Shown in pieces: positions 41,652-52,515 of a stretch of 64,000 nucleotides of DNA. Within the stretch, counting starts at the first letter, position 1. Each line of letters begins with the position of its first letter. The DNA lies in contig NC_062256.1 of assembly GCF_905475465.1 (NCBI RefSeq), forward strand, positions 4,907,662-4,971,661, read 5' to 3'. The translations under genes and the position numbers were made by a program. The DNA is from Pieris napi (lineage: Eukaryota > Arthropoda > Insecta > Lepidoptera > Pieridae). Under the pieces are notes generated by a model. That model was given only the letters and a program-made list of their open reading frames with translations. It was not told the origin of the DNA and made no database searches.

Positions 41652-41981
41652 TTTACAATAATGAACTTATCTAAATACAATTATTTAAGGGTCCCCGCAC
41701 ATGGGCCACCGGCCACAACCACAAAACGCCGCCACTGGCATATTTCCTGTAATTTTCATACATTTTATGGACTCGCCGCACACGGTCGGCGCCGGTGGCG
41801 GCCACACGCTACAAATCGTCGCAGCTTGCTTCTTGTGGCTCGCACCGGCCACGAAACGCCGACACAAAAAGCCGCCACACGCCACTCGCGCGATTCCGCG
41901 CCCCTCTCTCCCTTACCTCAGTTAACCTGAAATTGACGGTAACGCACGCACGTAGTCTGTGTTTCATATAGGTAGATAAAT

Positions 41982-42091
41982 ATGGATATAGAATTATTTA
42001 TATCAGAGATACAATCCCGTCCTCCGATTTGGGATTCAAAAAGTAATAGTTTTAGTAATAGAGGAGAAAAAGTGAAGGCCTGTCTAAAGTG
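41982..42091 (+). pseudogene. MADF first exon (Harbinger 3)
   Basis: ATG near 41982: MDIELFISEIQSRPPIWDSK, then SNSFSNRGEKVKACLK and a stop. This is the beginning of a MADF domain like those at 35455 and 52516, cut by the internal deletion. Confidence 0.6.
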
Positions 42092-42500
42092 AAGAAATCT
42101 CGTGTTACTGGCCAGCCTGTATTTTGTATATTTTCGAGTCCCACTATTTTCAAAGTGTGACGAAAATTGAAACCATCCCTTTTGCGAATAAAGTTGTGCA
42201 AAATTTGTTTGCTAGTACGCCGAAGGTACACTCAATGCAACGTCTGGCACGGCTTAACCTATAATTGAAAACTTTTTTGTCTAAGTCCAAATATTTTCCA
42301 GAATATGGCCTCATCATATTTTCACTGAGGCCAAATGCTTCATCATGTATAGTTCAATGGTTGTCGATTACCGACCTGTCGTGGTGAGGGGATATTTAAT
42401 GTCTTTCTGTGTATCCAATAACTACGGTTTCGTCTTCTACGACGACGTCTTTTTATCAAAAGTAGCGCACTTATACCTTCTTCGTCAGAGTCCATTATGA
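42092..42500 (-). pseudogene. Harbinger 3 transposase pieces
   Basis: About 42497-42360 holds the start MDSDEEGISALLLIKRRRRR with NRSYWIHRKTLN. Next, about 42340-42190, comes the late core DEAFGLSENMMRPYSGKYLD, RLSRARRCIECTFGVLANK, including the third catalytic Glu. The first two catalytic Asp regions are deleted, so it is inactive. Confidence 0.65.
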
Positions 42501-43092
42501 TACTGCAGGCAAGGGTTAAAAAAAGTAGCAGCCACCGACCGCAAGTGTCGACCACCGGCCACAAGTGGCTGTCGCGCGCTTCAGCTACCTTTGTAGCCGC
42601 TTCTAGCTTCTCGTGGCGGCGTTTGTGGCTGTGGCGTGTGGCCCGTGTGCGGCGACAGTAATCGGCGCGATATTAGGTGCACGAAAAATATATTATACAT
42701 ATAATAAACTTAACTAGATGAGACTTGACCGGTGCGATATGAGGTATCCGATCAAAAAGCTGTTGGTTCTGTTGTCCGTTTCCTTATATAGCGTAGTTTC
42801 GTAAGAGGGGTACTTGTATTGGGTATGCGGGGCAAAGGGAGTGCAATGAATATGTAACATGTTTAAATATTTGTTGTTTACTTTTTTAAAGGATAATAAA
42901 CAAAGTATTGCATGAAATGAAACATCAATTTGTATTTTGACATTTTCTGTCTTAGCTTGGGCTTAGCTTAATCTCACCGTTAAAATGTCTATAAATACTA
43001 AATCATAGTTTAACCTACTAGTACACTAAGCAAAGTTTTTCGTAAGTAAAGTCTGAGCAAAGTCCAAGTGCGCACTATAGATCTCACCCTTA

Positions 43093-43435
43093 GATCAGGA
43101 ATTACTACACTTTCAAAGCTACCTTTCGTCTGAAAGAATTTAAATAAATTTTTTTATCATTTTTTCTGGATCATTAATAAGTCTGTCTTCATTCCTGCAA
43201 GAACAGAATGTAGGAAACATTTATCCAAACTTGGATATAGCACTTCGTATGGCTCTTTGTACTCCAGCGGCAAATTGTTCAGGTGAAAGAAGCTTCTCTT
43301 GCTTGAAGAGAGTAAAGAACTAACTACGATCGACTTTAAGTCAAGAAAAGCTAAACGCTTTAGCTCTCTTGTGCATAGAGACAGAGCTAATGAACAAGAT
43401 TTCGTACGACGATATAATAAATGATTTTGCGAATT
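43093..43435 (+). pseudogene. hAT transposase C-terminal dimerisation domain
   Basis: Continues the gene from 23122. DQELLHFQSYLSSERI is followed by a frameshift, then NIYPNLDIALRMALCTPAAN, CSGERSFSCLKRVKN, a stop in place of a residue, LRSTLSQEKLNALALLCIET and ISYDDIINDFANSKSRK. This is the hAT C-terminal block (YPNL..ALR..L..P......ERSFS.LK.IKN.LRS.....RL..LALL.IE). Inactive through frame errors. Confidence 0.8.
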
Positions 43436-43925
43436 CAAAGTCTCGCAAAAAAGTATTGTAATGCTTTTATAATTTAACTTAAATCATAATGCTAACAAAT
43501 AATAAAGAAAAGATATATTTATTGTATTGTTTTTAAACTGTGAGTGTAATAATAAATGTTAATCAATGTTCGCCAAATGTATGTTTTTTACGTAAGCTTA
43601 ATTCATATTTTGTAAGTATTGTATAGTTTTAAGACATACCTTACCTTACTTTAAAAGTGGGATACGATTGAGATATTTTTTCCGTAAAATAATGTTTTTT
43701 GATAATTCTTTGCTGTAAAAATAATCAAGGATCTAACACGGTACCATAGTTCTCAATAATAATAACTATATGGGAAAAGTTGATGTAACGAGGATGATGG
43801 AGCACAAATTATAAAGTTGGAATTTTATTGATAGAAAATTGATATGATTGTGGAGTATATCAAAATTTAGAGGCGGCAAAAATTTAATAGCCTCGGGCGG
43901 CAAATCTATAAATCCGCCACTGGCA

Positions 43926-44715
43926 GCAGTTGAAGGTTAAACCCGATGAGTCAGCTATGATGGTTAAGTTGCTGGAAAATTTGCCTGAAAGTTTAGAAAG
44001 TTTCAGACAAGCCTGGTGGGCCAGATCGGACGATCAACAAACTCTTGATAACCTTATCAATGTTTTGACATCTGATGAGCACAGAAGAAAGCTTCGGCAA
44101 GAAAAGGAGGACAATTTATCGGCATTGATGGCAACCAAGTTGAAGGTTCAATCCAAAGGTGCAAGTGGAAGTCAAAATGGTGTAAGCAGGCCAAAGATGA
44201 TGTCAAGTCCAACCAGAAGGGAAAGAAGTCTACCTTCAAGTGCTACGGTTGTCAAGGAGTTCATTTTTGAAGAGATTGTCCAATAGCAAAGAAGAAGAAG
44301 AAATCTGGTGATGTGGTCCTTGAAGGTAAAAATCAAGCTTTCGTTAGCGAAGTCTTCAATGCGGAATCCAAGAATGAAGTTTGGATCATCGATTCTGGTG
44401 CGACTGACCATATGGCCTTCAAGAAAGAATGGTATACATTCTTTGAAGCTTCCTCGATTCCAGCTGAAATTCGTATCGGGAACAATTCAGTGATGCGTGC
44501 CTTGGGAAGAGGAACTATCAACTCAGAGGAAGGCGTACAGTGATGCTGATTATGCTAGTCAATCTGACACTCGTCGGTCGGTCAGCGGGATTGTTTTCAT
44601 GCATAGTGGAGGACCAATATCTTGGGCAGACGTCAAGAGTGTGCGTCCTTATCCACAACTGAGGCTGAGTATGTCGCTGCCGGTGAAGCTGCGAGGGAAT
44701 CATGTGTGTGCTCTG
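43926..44715 (+). pseudogene. gag-pol: Copia gag C-terminus, protease and RNase H pieces
   Basis: 43926-44286 continues Copia gag (VKLLENLPESLESFRQAWW, DNLINVLTSDEHRRKLRQ). 44313-44540 reads VWIIDSGATDHMAFKKEWYT, the DSGAT protease active site and the start of the pre-integrase region. At about 44533 the sequence jumps to the RNase H end (AYSDADYASQSDTRRSVSGI, GGPISWADVKS, then in a shifted frame CASLSTTEAEYVAAGEAARE). Integrase and reverse transcriptase are deleted. At about 44715 it passes directly into a Ginger-like integrase. Confidence 0.75.
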
Positions 44716-46035
44716 TTTGTCAGAAGAAACGTGCAGTGCCAAAGAAAGGTATAGTAACTCAGCCGATAATTTCTAAAGATTTTAACACACGAGGGCAGGT
44801 GGATTTAATAGATTTACAGTCTGCCGCGGATGGAGAATTTAAATGGCTTATGAATTACCAAGATCATGCCACAAAATTTTTACACCTCAGACCTCGTCGA
44901 AAAGAGCTGCAGAAGTAGCCTTGGAACTTTTAAAAATATTCTTGGAATTTGGCGCTCCGTTTATATTACAGAGTGATAATGGAAGAGAGTTCACCGCGCA
45001 TGTCATAGAAGAATTGGTGTCGATGTGGCCTGAATGCAAAATTATTCACGGTAGTCCTCGACGTCCTCAAACACAGGGCAGCGTGGAAAGATCCAACCAA
45101 GTCCATTGGTTGTTTTTTTATTCAATTCTATAAAAACTCTTCTTACCACCGCATAAATGGCAGATCCCCTTACCGTGCATTGTTTGGCTCTGAGCCGAAA
45201 ACTATATTGAAAGGTTGTAATATTCTGAAAGTATTATGACATCAATCAGGACGGAGGAAGAATTGGACCAAATAAATCAGAAAAGAAAGACAAACTAAGA
45301 ATTTGACAAAATCAATCAGAAAGAGAAAAAGGAGGAAGAATTGGACCAAATAAATCAGAATGATTTTACAGCAGAAAACATTAATGTCATACCGTCAGAT
45401 GACGCAATAGTAAATGGATCAGTTGCTGATGAGGCTTTTACTAACATTGAAGTAATGGGGACAGATAATATGGAATTACAGTCAGCTGATGGTCCAGTGT
45501 GTCTCGTCTGTGGCAAGGACACAACAGAAGCTCATTTCTGTAGTTTGTGTTCCAAACCTGTGCATGCTATTTTGGTGTTGCTGGTGGAGAAGAAGGTTTT
45601 GGATCTCAAGTTCAATGTTTTCTTTGCCAAAAGGAACAGTTGATAGTTAATGAAAGAGATCAAGCTCATAGCGGTGTTAAACGTGCTGCAGAGAAAATGG
45701 TCGATAACACCGCCAAAAAACTTTCTTTGCTAGAAATTGGAAATTTTGTATTTTTGAATGTACCGAAAATTGACCGTGGACCTCTTGTCACCAAAAATAT
45801 TTCTGGAAAGGTAGTTGATTTTAGGAACGGAGTATACAAAATCGGATCGGGTTCTGGAACAATTAAAAATTGGTTTTCTCGGCAAGACCTACAGGTGTCG
45901 TCTAAAGATTATTGCGAAGTTATATCAGAATTGCCAATATAATTGAGGGAAGCTGTAAATTTCCAATCTTTGTTTGGAGGTCAAGGCTTTAAAAAATGCT
46001 TTTGTTGGCCAAATGTGGATGAAAAAATCGTGAAA
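44716..46035 (+). pseudogene. Ginger/KRBA2-like integrase gene
   Basis: A gypsy-type integrase gene of the Ginger/KRBA2 sort (DNA transposons or domesticated genes that use a gypsy integrase). It starts VCSVCQKKRAVPKKGIVTQP. The integrase core follows: QVDLIDLQSAADGEFKWLMN (first Asp), PFILQSDNGREFTAHVIEEL (second Asp) and RRPQTQGSVERSNQ (Glu). Frameshifts lie near 44895 and 45115. Further on are SYHRINGRSPYRALFGSEPK, a CLVCGKDTTEAHFCSLCSKP zinc-type motif (about 45500), VKRAAEKMVDNTAKKLSLLE, a GPLVTKNISGKVVDF segment, and a decayed QSLFGGQGFKKC cysteine tail at 45945-46035. Its N-terminus is missing at the Copia junction. Confidence 0.7.
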
Positions 46036-46133
46036 TGTTGACGATTTAATGGTCTGGTCAAATTAAGTTGCCCACATCATGAAATACGACCATTTTATGA
46101 AATTCTCGAGCTTGAAGTGAACAAATCTAGGAT

Positions 46134-46815
46134 ATGGCCACGACAGATACACCTCGAAAAGTTCGTATAAAAAGCGAACTTCACAAATACCGCAAAAGGT
46201 TAATTAGCAAGGAAAAAGTCATTAACAACTTAAGGAAAAAGAATTCGAGACTTGTTAAAAAGACTATTTCACTAAAGAATGCGTTAAATGTTTTAACGAA
46301 AATATTTAAATTAGACTCAAATTTATTTCAAGACCTATCCACGTATGTAAAACCAACTGAATTGTTTAATTCAAAATTTTTAAATAGTCTAACAAAAAAA
46401 AAGAGATGTTTAAAGTATCCTCCCGAGGTCAGGAAATTCGCTTTAACAATACATTTCTACTCACCAGCAACTTACAAATATCTTCGAAAAATGTATAACA
46501 CCTGCCTACCTCATACAAACACGTTACATGGTTGGTACAAAAATGTTGAAGCAAAACCAGTCTTCACACAAGAAGCATTTGATAGACTTTCAGAGAAGGT
46601 TAAAACCTCAAACAAAATCTTACTATGTTCTTTAGTGGTTGATGAAATGTCAATTCGACATCAAAAAATTTGGACTGAAAAGCAGTATGAGGGTTTAGTT
46701 GATATAGGTATAGAAAGTAACGACTCAAATCAAATAGCTACTCAGCTCCTAAGCCTTCTTAGCCTCCTTCGAAGCGCTTCTCAGCCCGCTCCTTATAAAA
46801 TAAACCAAAAAGTTG
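46134..46815 (+). pseudogene. P-element transposase, second locus (fragment)
   Basis: After an AG acceptor at 46131, MATTDTPRKVRIKSELHKYR leads into a coiled coil, then CLKYPPEVRKFALTIHFYSP, YKYLRKMYNTCLPHTNTLHG, FDRLSEKVKTSNKILLCSLV and VDEMSIRHQKIW (first catalytic Asp). It is homologous to exon 3 of the first P gene (27894-26961) but divergent. It is cut after GIESNDSN, beyond which a short unrelated tail runs to TAA. The THAP exons are not found upstream. Confidence 0.7.
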
Positions 46816-46819
46816 GTGA

Positions 46820-47110
46820 TTAAGCCTTACTAGACCTAATAACAATAGACATGCAACTAAATTAAACCCTGATTATGTATTGCCACCTAGAAAAAAATTA
46901 ATTAAAAGTCTGGAAGAAAAATATAACATATGCAGTTCTGCAATAAAACAAAAATTACAAGATGTAGAACATTTCGCCCTAACAAAAAAAAAGTCATAAT
47001 AGTGTTACAGCTCATTTCATTAAAAGTTCAAAATTACATTCGCTTGTATATATCAACATCTGAACTTGCAGAACAGCATACCTGATTAAAAATAGCATAC
47101 GCTTTGCGAG
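46820..47110 (+). pseudogene. hAT (BED-type) transposase fragment
   Basis: Frame reads LNPDYVLPPRKKLIKSLEEK, then IKQKLQDVEHFALT, and in another frame SVTAHFIKSSKLHSLVYI. These correspond to the 'Y.LPSRK.L......+Y...IK..L......ALTTD.W' and 'VTAHFI..KL.S..L' blocks of hAT transposases of the ZBED kind. Frame broken, both ends lost. Confidence 0.5.
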
Positions 47111-47123
47111 CTATTTTAACTGA

Positions 47124-47985
47124 ATGGAATATTTACGACAAAATAATAGTACGTATTGTTTACGTTGCTTAATGAATAGCCATATAGAAAAGGCAAAAGT
47201 GGATGAGTCACTCGAATGCATCACATTCGACATGGAAAAAACGTTACCACTACCACGTATACCTACGAACGTGGTGTTTTATAAAATGCAACTCTGGCTT
47301 TATAACTGCGGCGTCCATGTGTCCTCTACAAATGAAGGATATTATTTTGTTTGGGTTAAGGGTGAAGCTGGAAGGGGTCCCCAAGAAGTTGGATCTTGTT
47401 TGATAAAGTTCATAAAAGAAATAATGCGTCATAGTGTTGAACGCCTGTCACTGTGGAGCGATAGTTGCGGAGGCCAAAACCGCAACATTAAAATGGTGCT
47501 CTTACTTAAAGTCATTTTAGCCAGCCATCTTACCCTAAAAGTAATTGACCTAAATTTCCTCGAATCTGGTCATACGTTTTTGCCAAATGACACAGATTTC
47601 GGTAAAATTGAAAGTCATTTAAAACAATTTCAAAGACTATACACAGCAGAAGATTATATTAATGTAATTAAGACCTGCACAAAAAAGAATCCGCTAGTGC
47701 CAATAAAAATAAAAAATAATGATTTTGTAAGTACAGAAAAATTTGAAAAAAATATAACGAATCGTAAGATGTTCGTCAATAAAGTTAAAGTAAATTGGCT
47801 TAAGACCAAACATATTCAATTAAGAGAAGAAAATGAACACTCTCTTTTTATGAAGACCGACGATAATGAGCATTATCAGGAGCTTCATATAGGGAGAAAA
47901 TACAAAGGTAGCTTGCTTCCTTTGAGCGCGGAACTTCTGGTTCCTCTTTGGCCAGAGGGAAAACCTATAAGGCCAATGATTAGTC
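47124..47985 (+). pseudogene. DUF7869-type transposon protein, C-terminal part
   Basis: An open frame of about 287 codons: LRCLMNSHIEKAKVDESLEC, FDMEKTLPLPRIPTNVVFYK, QLWLYNCGVHVSSTNEGYYF, GEAGRGPQEVGSCLIKFIKE, LSLWSDSCGGQNRNIKMVLL, then ESGHTFLPNDTDFGKIESHL. It matches a large unnamed insect protein family (DUF7869). The D, D and GHT-D residues are suggestive of a nuclease, but that is inference. It lacks the N-terminal ESHYCRS segment, a fragment of which lies at 8871-9134. It fuses at about 47985 to a LINE. Confidence 0.6.
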
Positions 47986-48720
47986 ACTCAATTTAAGTAA
48001 AACAAATTATGTCCCGTTTTCTATACGAAATTCGTCGCAACCAAATATTGATTTAAAAATAAAGGCTCATGTATGCGATGTACCTCAAGATTGCACTTGT
48101 CCCGAGATCGAGAGAGTTAAAACCACAAAATATCTAGGAGTTATTATTGATAGAAATTTAAACTGGTACCCTCAAATCGATGTAGTAGCTAAACGTGCTA
48201 GGAAGCTGATCTGGATTTTTAAACGCCTTCGTAACATTTGTGATTTACAGCTTATTATGTATATCTACAAAACCTTATGTACAGTCCGTTCTTCTATATT
48301 GTATAAGTATATGGGGCGGCACATTTAAATCAAAATTTGTGAGCATTGAACGTGCGCAGAGAAGTATCTTGAAAATAATGCTTTGCAAGAGTAAACTATA
48401 TTCCACAGAAAAACTCTATAAAGATTCAGATCTCCTAACAGTTAGGCAACTATACATACTTCAATGAATTCTTAAAGTCCACAAAAATACCCCGTTTGAC
48501 ATATCTATATATAATAATAAAATCTCAAACTGTGTGTACAACTTTTGCCTCGAAACAATTTGCGACCCAATCTACAAGAATGTACAACAAAATAAACAAA
48601 ACCCTAAATATATACCCTATGACGTTTAAAGAGTGTAAAAAATCAGTAACTACGTGGCTAAAAACATTAAATTATCAACAAACTGAAGATCTATGTGTAG
48701 AAGTTGAATAAATAGATATA
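47986..48720 (+). mobile_element. Jockey/CR1-like LINE 3' end
   Basis: The reverse-transcriptase tail of a non-LTR element: NLSKTNYVPFSIRNSS, RVKTTKYLGVIIDRNLNWYP, RARKLIWIFKRLRNICDLQL, and in a shifted frame YCISIWGGTFKSKFVSIERA and LYILQ. A C-terminal piece (48560-48711) follows with MYNKINKTLNIYPMTFKECK. It is 5'-truncated, as is usual for LINE copies, and broken by at least one frameshift near 48285. Confidence 0.7.
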
Positions 48721-49381
48721 TATCAAAAATCAATCCAAATTACAAAGTTCAATAAAAATAATTTTATCTTACATGAGTACTAAAAAAAAACTACTCTATA
48801 ATAAAAATTAAAAAAAAAAAGGTCTATCCCTTTAAAATCATGTTATTATAAACTAAGTAAGTATTTATACTAAATATTTTTATTCCGACCTATCGTTATC
48901 TATAGGTACACTTTATGCAGTTAATATAATCTTTATTATAATATGTATTATATAATATGTGACCATGACATGTATATATTATATTTGATATACTCGTGAA
49001 GATGATTCTTAAAAAAAGCTTGTGCTAATTATTCGTTCTTACATATTATTGTGTATATTGTTCATACCTTATTTTATTATGTATATTGTTCAATATTAAT
49101 TCGGTCTTATGTAGTATTATAATATCGTAGCCATTCGATTCAGTTAGGTTACTTCCCGCATAAAATTATTATAATTATTTAAAGTATTCTATACTTTATG
49201 TGGTCGCATCATCCGGCTGATAAGAGACATGCTACGCTGTACTAACCTGCACTGGTCACGACATACGGACTACACTCGTCTGAGTTGCACTACAGTTACA
49301 CTCATGTCTCACTCACATAATCAAAAGAAAGACGATGGTGTGATTGATTTCAATCTACCTCACTTGTTTAGTTATTACGAT
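48721..49381. other. Spacer, AT-rich
   Basis: Low-complexity AT-rich DNA with TATATA runs up to the TTAA target of piggyBac copy 2. An open frame at 49229-49450 runs across the piggyBac border and is not a gene. Confidence 0.5.
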
Positions 49382-49385
49382 TTAA

Positions 49386-50895
49386 CCCTTAATTGGTCGC
49401 GTGGGGTGTCATACACCCCAGAGCGGGTTCCCAGGCGCACAAATTTTTAAAATTTGAATTTAGCGCGCTGCTCTTCTAGGTAGCTTCGTAAACACGTAAA
49501 ACGTACATGATTCAGTTGCGAGCGGCGCTCGGTTGTGGACGGTTGGGCTCGGAGAGTGTGTTTGGGGTGCACGACACCCCAGGTGACTGTTTGTGTGGTC
49601 TAAATTCCGAGTAAGTAAATAGTTGTTAATTTTATTATTTCCGTTTTAAAACATTGTATTTTGCAAGTGATGAATGTTAAAAGTGTTCAATTATAATAAT
49701 TTGAGGTTATGTTGTGATATTTTTGTTTTTGGTTTCCAGTAAAATCAAAAATGCCACGTGGACTAAAAGATCCGGAAATTATACAGTTTTTAGAAGAAGA
49801 AGAAGAGGCTATCGATAGTGCATCTGAAAATGAGCAAGATCATGACGTAATAGTAAGTGACCATGTCACCGAATCGGAGCAAAGCGAAAACGAATCGAAT
49901 GATCAGTGGAGTAGTGAGGATGAGGTCCCTTTACAAAATTTAGCCAGCTCCTCTCAAAGTAATGATAAATCATTTTACCTCGGAAAAAATAGACTAACAA
50001 AATGGTACAAACATCCACCACGCTCCATGGTAAGAACTCAACATTCTAATATTGTGACAGAAACTGCTGGACCCAAAGGACCCGCTGGAGATATAATGAC
50101 TTTGAGCGATGCATTTTTGAGTATATTTTCAAGGGAAACCGTAGATCTTATTTTGACTTACACGAACGAATATATAATATCCATTCAAAACAACTTCCAG
50201 AGAGAACTTGATTGCAAAGTTGTTTCTTACAAAGAGTTACTCGCATTCTTTGGACTCCTTTATATGTCGGGAGTGCTTCGATCATCGCATTTGAATTATC
50301 AAGATTTATGGGCTGCTGATGGCACCGGAATCGAATTTTTCTCGAACACAATGAGTTGCAAAAGATTACTTTTTATTCTCAGGAGTTTACGGTTTGATAG
50401 CCGAACAACAAGGGAAGTGAGACAATCACTTGATAAACTGGCGGCTATCAGGGACTTCTGCAATTTGATGAATGACAATTTTCAAAAATGTTATAGTATG
50501 TCTGAGAATGTTACTATTGATGAGCAGTTACCTGCGTTCCGAGGAAGATTCTGTGGCGTCGTGTATATGCCTAGCAAACCCACCAAATATGGGATCAAAC
50601 ATTTTGCTCTCGTGGACTCCGCAACATACTATCTCCAAAGATTTGAAGTTTACGTTGGAGTGCAACCTGATGGACCATTCAAACTACCCTCTGATACCAA
50701 AAGTCTACTAGGATTTGTAAAAAATATTTTTCATATTCAAAAAATAAGTTGATTATATTAAAAATATGTTTAAAAGTTGATTAATATGTAAGTTAAAATG
50801 TTCTAATTAATACAAGTGTGATTTTGCATGTATTTCGTATTTTATTTTATTTCCTAATTCTGGGGTGCTAAGCACCCCACGCGCCCAATTAAGGG
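49386..50895 (+). mobile_element. piggyBac copy 2, complete ends, internally deleted
   Basis: Perfect TTAA on both sides (49382-49385 and 50896-50899). Ends: left CCCTTAATTGGTCGCGTGGG and right (reversed) CCCTTAATTGGGCGCGTGGG. Each is followed by a GGGGTG...CACCCC hairpin. At 1510 bp it is too short for a full transposase. It shares its first ~770 bp with copy 1 and could be mobilised only by another element's transposase. Confidence 0.92.
49751..50752 (+). pseudogene. piggyBac transposase, internally deleted (copy 2)
   Basis: 333 codons from MPRGLKDPEIIQFLEEEEEA. The acidic N-terminus is followed by the core start (FLSIFSRETVDLILTYTNEY), a GLLYMSGVLRSSHLNYQDLW segment, and the first catalytic Asp in VTIDEQLPAFRGRF. 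KHFALVDSATYYLQRFEVYV comes next. It then runs into ...SDTKSLLGFVKNIFHIQKIS and stop. A full-length protein is about 550-600 residues, so the second and third catalytic Asp and the cysteine-rich tail are deleted. Frame is open but the product cannot be active. Confidence 0.85.
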
Positions 50896-50899
50896 TTAA

Positions 50900-51216
50900 T
50901 ATCAACAATCGTCAGTAATTTGGTTTTTCAAGTATGTAATATAATTAATTAACTATTTAAGTACCTTTACTGTTTTGCTTTGTTAAGTAGATTAAGTATT
51001 AACATATAGGAAAGAGCGTTCATCCCTAACACAGGTTCTTGAACTTAAAAGGGATGTACTAAAATATAGATTTAAGACTATTTACTTAATAAAGAAATTT
51101 TTGTTTTTGTTTTGTTTGTTTTGTTAAAATGTTCACGGCTTTGGTGAAACAGAACGCAATTTGAAAAAAATATCAAACTGTCACTTTATGCGCTCTTTCT
51201 AACATTCGTTTGCAAG
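50900..51216. other. Flank between two piggyBac-type elements
   Basis: Mostly AT-rich. The last ~80 bp before the ATG at 51217 may be the promoter and leader of the following gene. No motif recognised. Confidence 0.4.
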
Positions 51217-52515
51217 ATGGCATCGCAAATGTTTGCAGCGTCCGGATTAAAGGTAAATATATATTTTTTTGTGAGTATTAACTGATTTAAATGATTAAGT
51301 CACACTGATTTTATAAACTAGTATACCTACTAAATGTTTTTAAGTGTTAATATGATTATTTTATCTTTTCAATAACGTTTTATAGTATTCGAAATAGGTG
51401 TGTTGTTGGTGAACAACACTGCGAGACATGCAGCAAGGTACTTGATGTTTTAGACGTTGTTCACGATCTACACTGCCCGTTTACTAGCGTAATACTCTGC
51501 AATAAGTTTTTTTTGTTTCTTGAATGTTTTAAACCTTGTATACTATATTATATAACCTTGTATGCTATATTATTGGTTATGTGTGGTGAACGGTTTAGCA
51601 TGTTTATTTTTTTGCGTTGCTTTGGGTGTGGTTTGGTATGGTTTGATTTTGTTTGCTCCAGATAAAACCAAAATGGCAACGTACGAGAGCTATAATGGCG
51701 CTAGTACCACCAGAAAAGGCACCGTCGTCGGATAGCAGTGGCTCTGACGATGAGAATCTCCTTCAAAAAAGAAATTATGATGATGATGATGTAACCTATT
51801 GCAGTTCGGATCCACAGTCTTATCCCTCTTCCTTGGACCGTATGAATATTTTGACTTCCGATGACGAAGACATAGAAAACATACCATCTCCTCATGCACC
51901 AATAGTATTGTCAGATGAAGAAACCGTTCCATTGTCACCCGTAATAAACAAAATGTTTCCCAGTGGTAGGCCACAGGAGCAATTACCTCTATTGAATTCA
52001 GTTTCATTAGTGCTATCTCCACTTATTAATTCCCCGGCTGCAACAACTCGTTCTAAAAGAAAGACAAACGCAGTGTCTAGAGTTGTCTCAAAACGAGTAA
52101 AGAAGTTTGTAAGGAAACCCTTAATATTTAAGTGGAAACGCAATAAATTTCAGCATTCAGCTATCATCGAATTACCGTCGTATGTACCACCAGTCGAAGC
52201 AACCGTAAAGTCACCCTTAGGCCTCTTTTCCATTACACGGTTTCTCGCCGTGAAAATCTACGGTTAATTCGCCGCGTGTAGGCACGGTCGTCAGTGTGGT
52301 ATGGATCACTATATGAGCTTGTCGACATGCACGGTGGCGCCAAGGCACGGCGCCGCGGCCGCGTGCGCCGTGACTGCCCCTCGGCGCGCCGCGTCTACGC
52401 ACGGCGTGATTTTCACCAGTGTTGTATGGCAGTCTATCGGGGTGTGTCGACGGTGCCGGACGTACGCACGGATTCGTGACCGCTTATATACGCTGTTTCG
52501 CGATTTTATTATAAA

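Larger units (their letters stand above)
41689..42658. mobile_element. Harbinger 3, 970-bp deletion derivative
   Basis: Ends pair over about 45 bp: left GGGTCCCCGCACATGGGCCA, right reversed CTGTCGCCGCACACGGGCCA, both continuing into ..GCCAC..CACAA.CGCCGCCAC. TAA flanks both sides (41686-41688 and 42659-42661). It carries the first MADF exon and two separated pieces of transposase, with everything between deleted. Its remaining exons lie in the same relative order and strand as in Harbinger 2 and 4. Confidence 0.75.
23126..43089. mobile_element. PIF/Harbinger 1, holding a nested block
   Basis: Ends: left GGGTGAGATCTATAGAGCGG and right (reverse complement) GGGTGAGATCTATAGTGCGC. They match with about five differences over 40 bp (...GACTTTGCTC.GACTT). 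The target duplication TTA is perfect (23123-23125 and 43090-43092) and the hAT reading frame rejoins across it. Own content is 23126-26877 (SANT gene on plus, transposase on minus, tail to tail) plus 42662-43089. The rest is later insertions. 23126-23814 and 42662-43089 are subterminal regions without genes. Confidence 0.85.
21733..43925 (+). mobile_element. hAT element split by a 20-kb nested insertion
   Basis: The right end near 43925 (CGGGCGGCAAATC...CCGCCACTG) reads inward as CAGTGGCGGATTTATAG, a typical hAT terminus. The left terminus next to 21733 is damaged. The transposase is split by the Harbinger at 23126-43089. GCAG-type strings flank both ends (TTAGCAG left, GCAGCAG right), consistent with a decayed 8-bp duplication. 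The uninterrupted element would be about 2.2 kb. 43441-43900 is its AT-rich 3' flank and holds no gene. Confidence 0.7.

Noticed and set aside
41661..41930. Open frames of 66-89 codons in GC-rich DNA near 41.7-41.9 kb
   Set aside because: They lie in the GC-rich subterminal region of the small Harbinger 3, where stop codons are rare by composition.
43157..43438. 93-codon minus-strand frame
   Set aside because: Antisense to the hAT dimerisation domain, which is recognisable on plus despite a stop.
49229..49450. 73-codon plus-strand frame
   Set aside because: Crosses the TTAA border of piggyBac copy 2, so it joins unrelated sequences; its C-terminal residues are the inverted repeat translated, and they also appear at the end of the 5305-5691 frame for the same reason.
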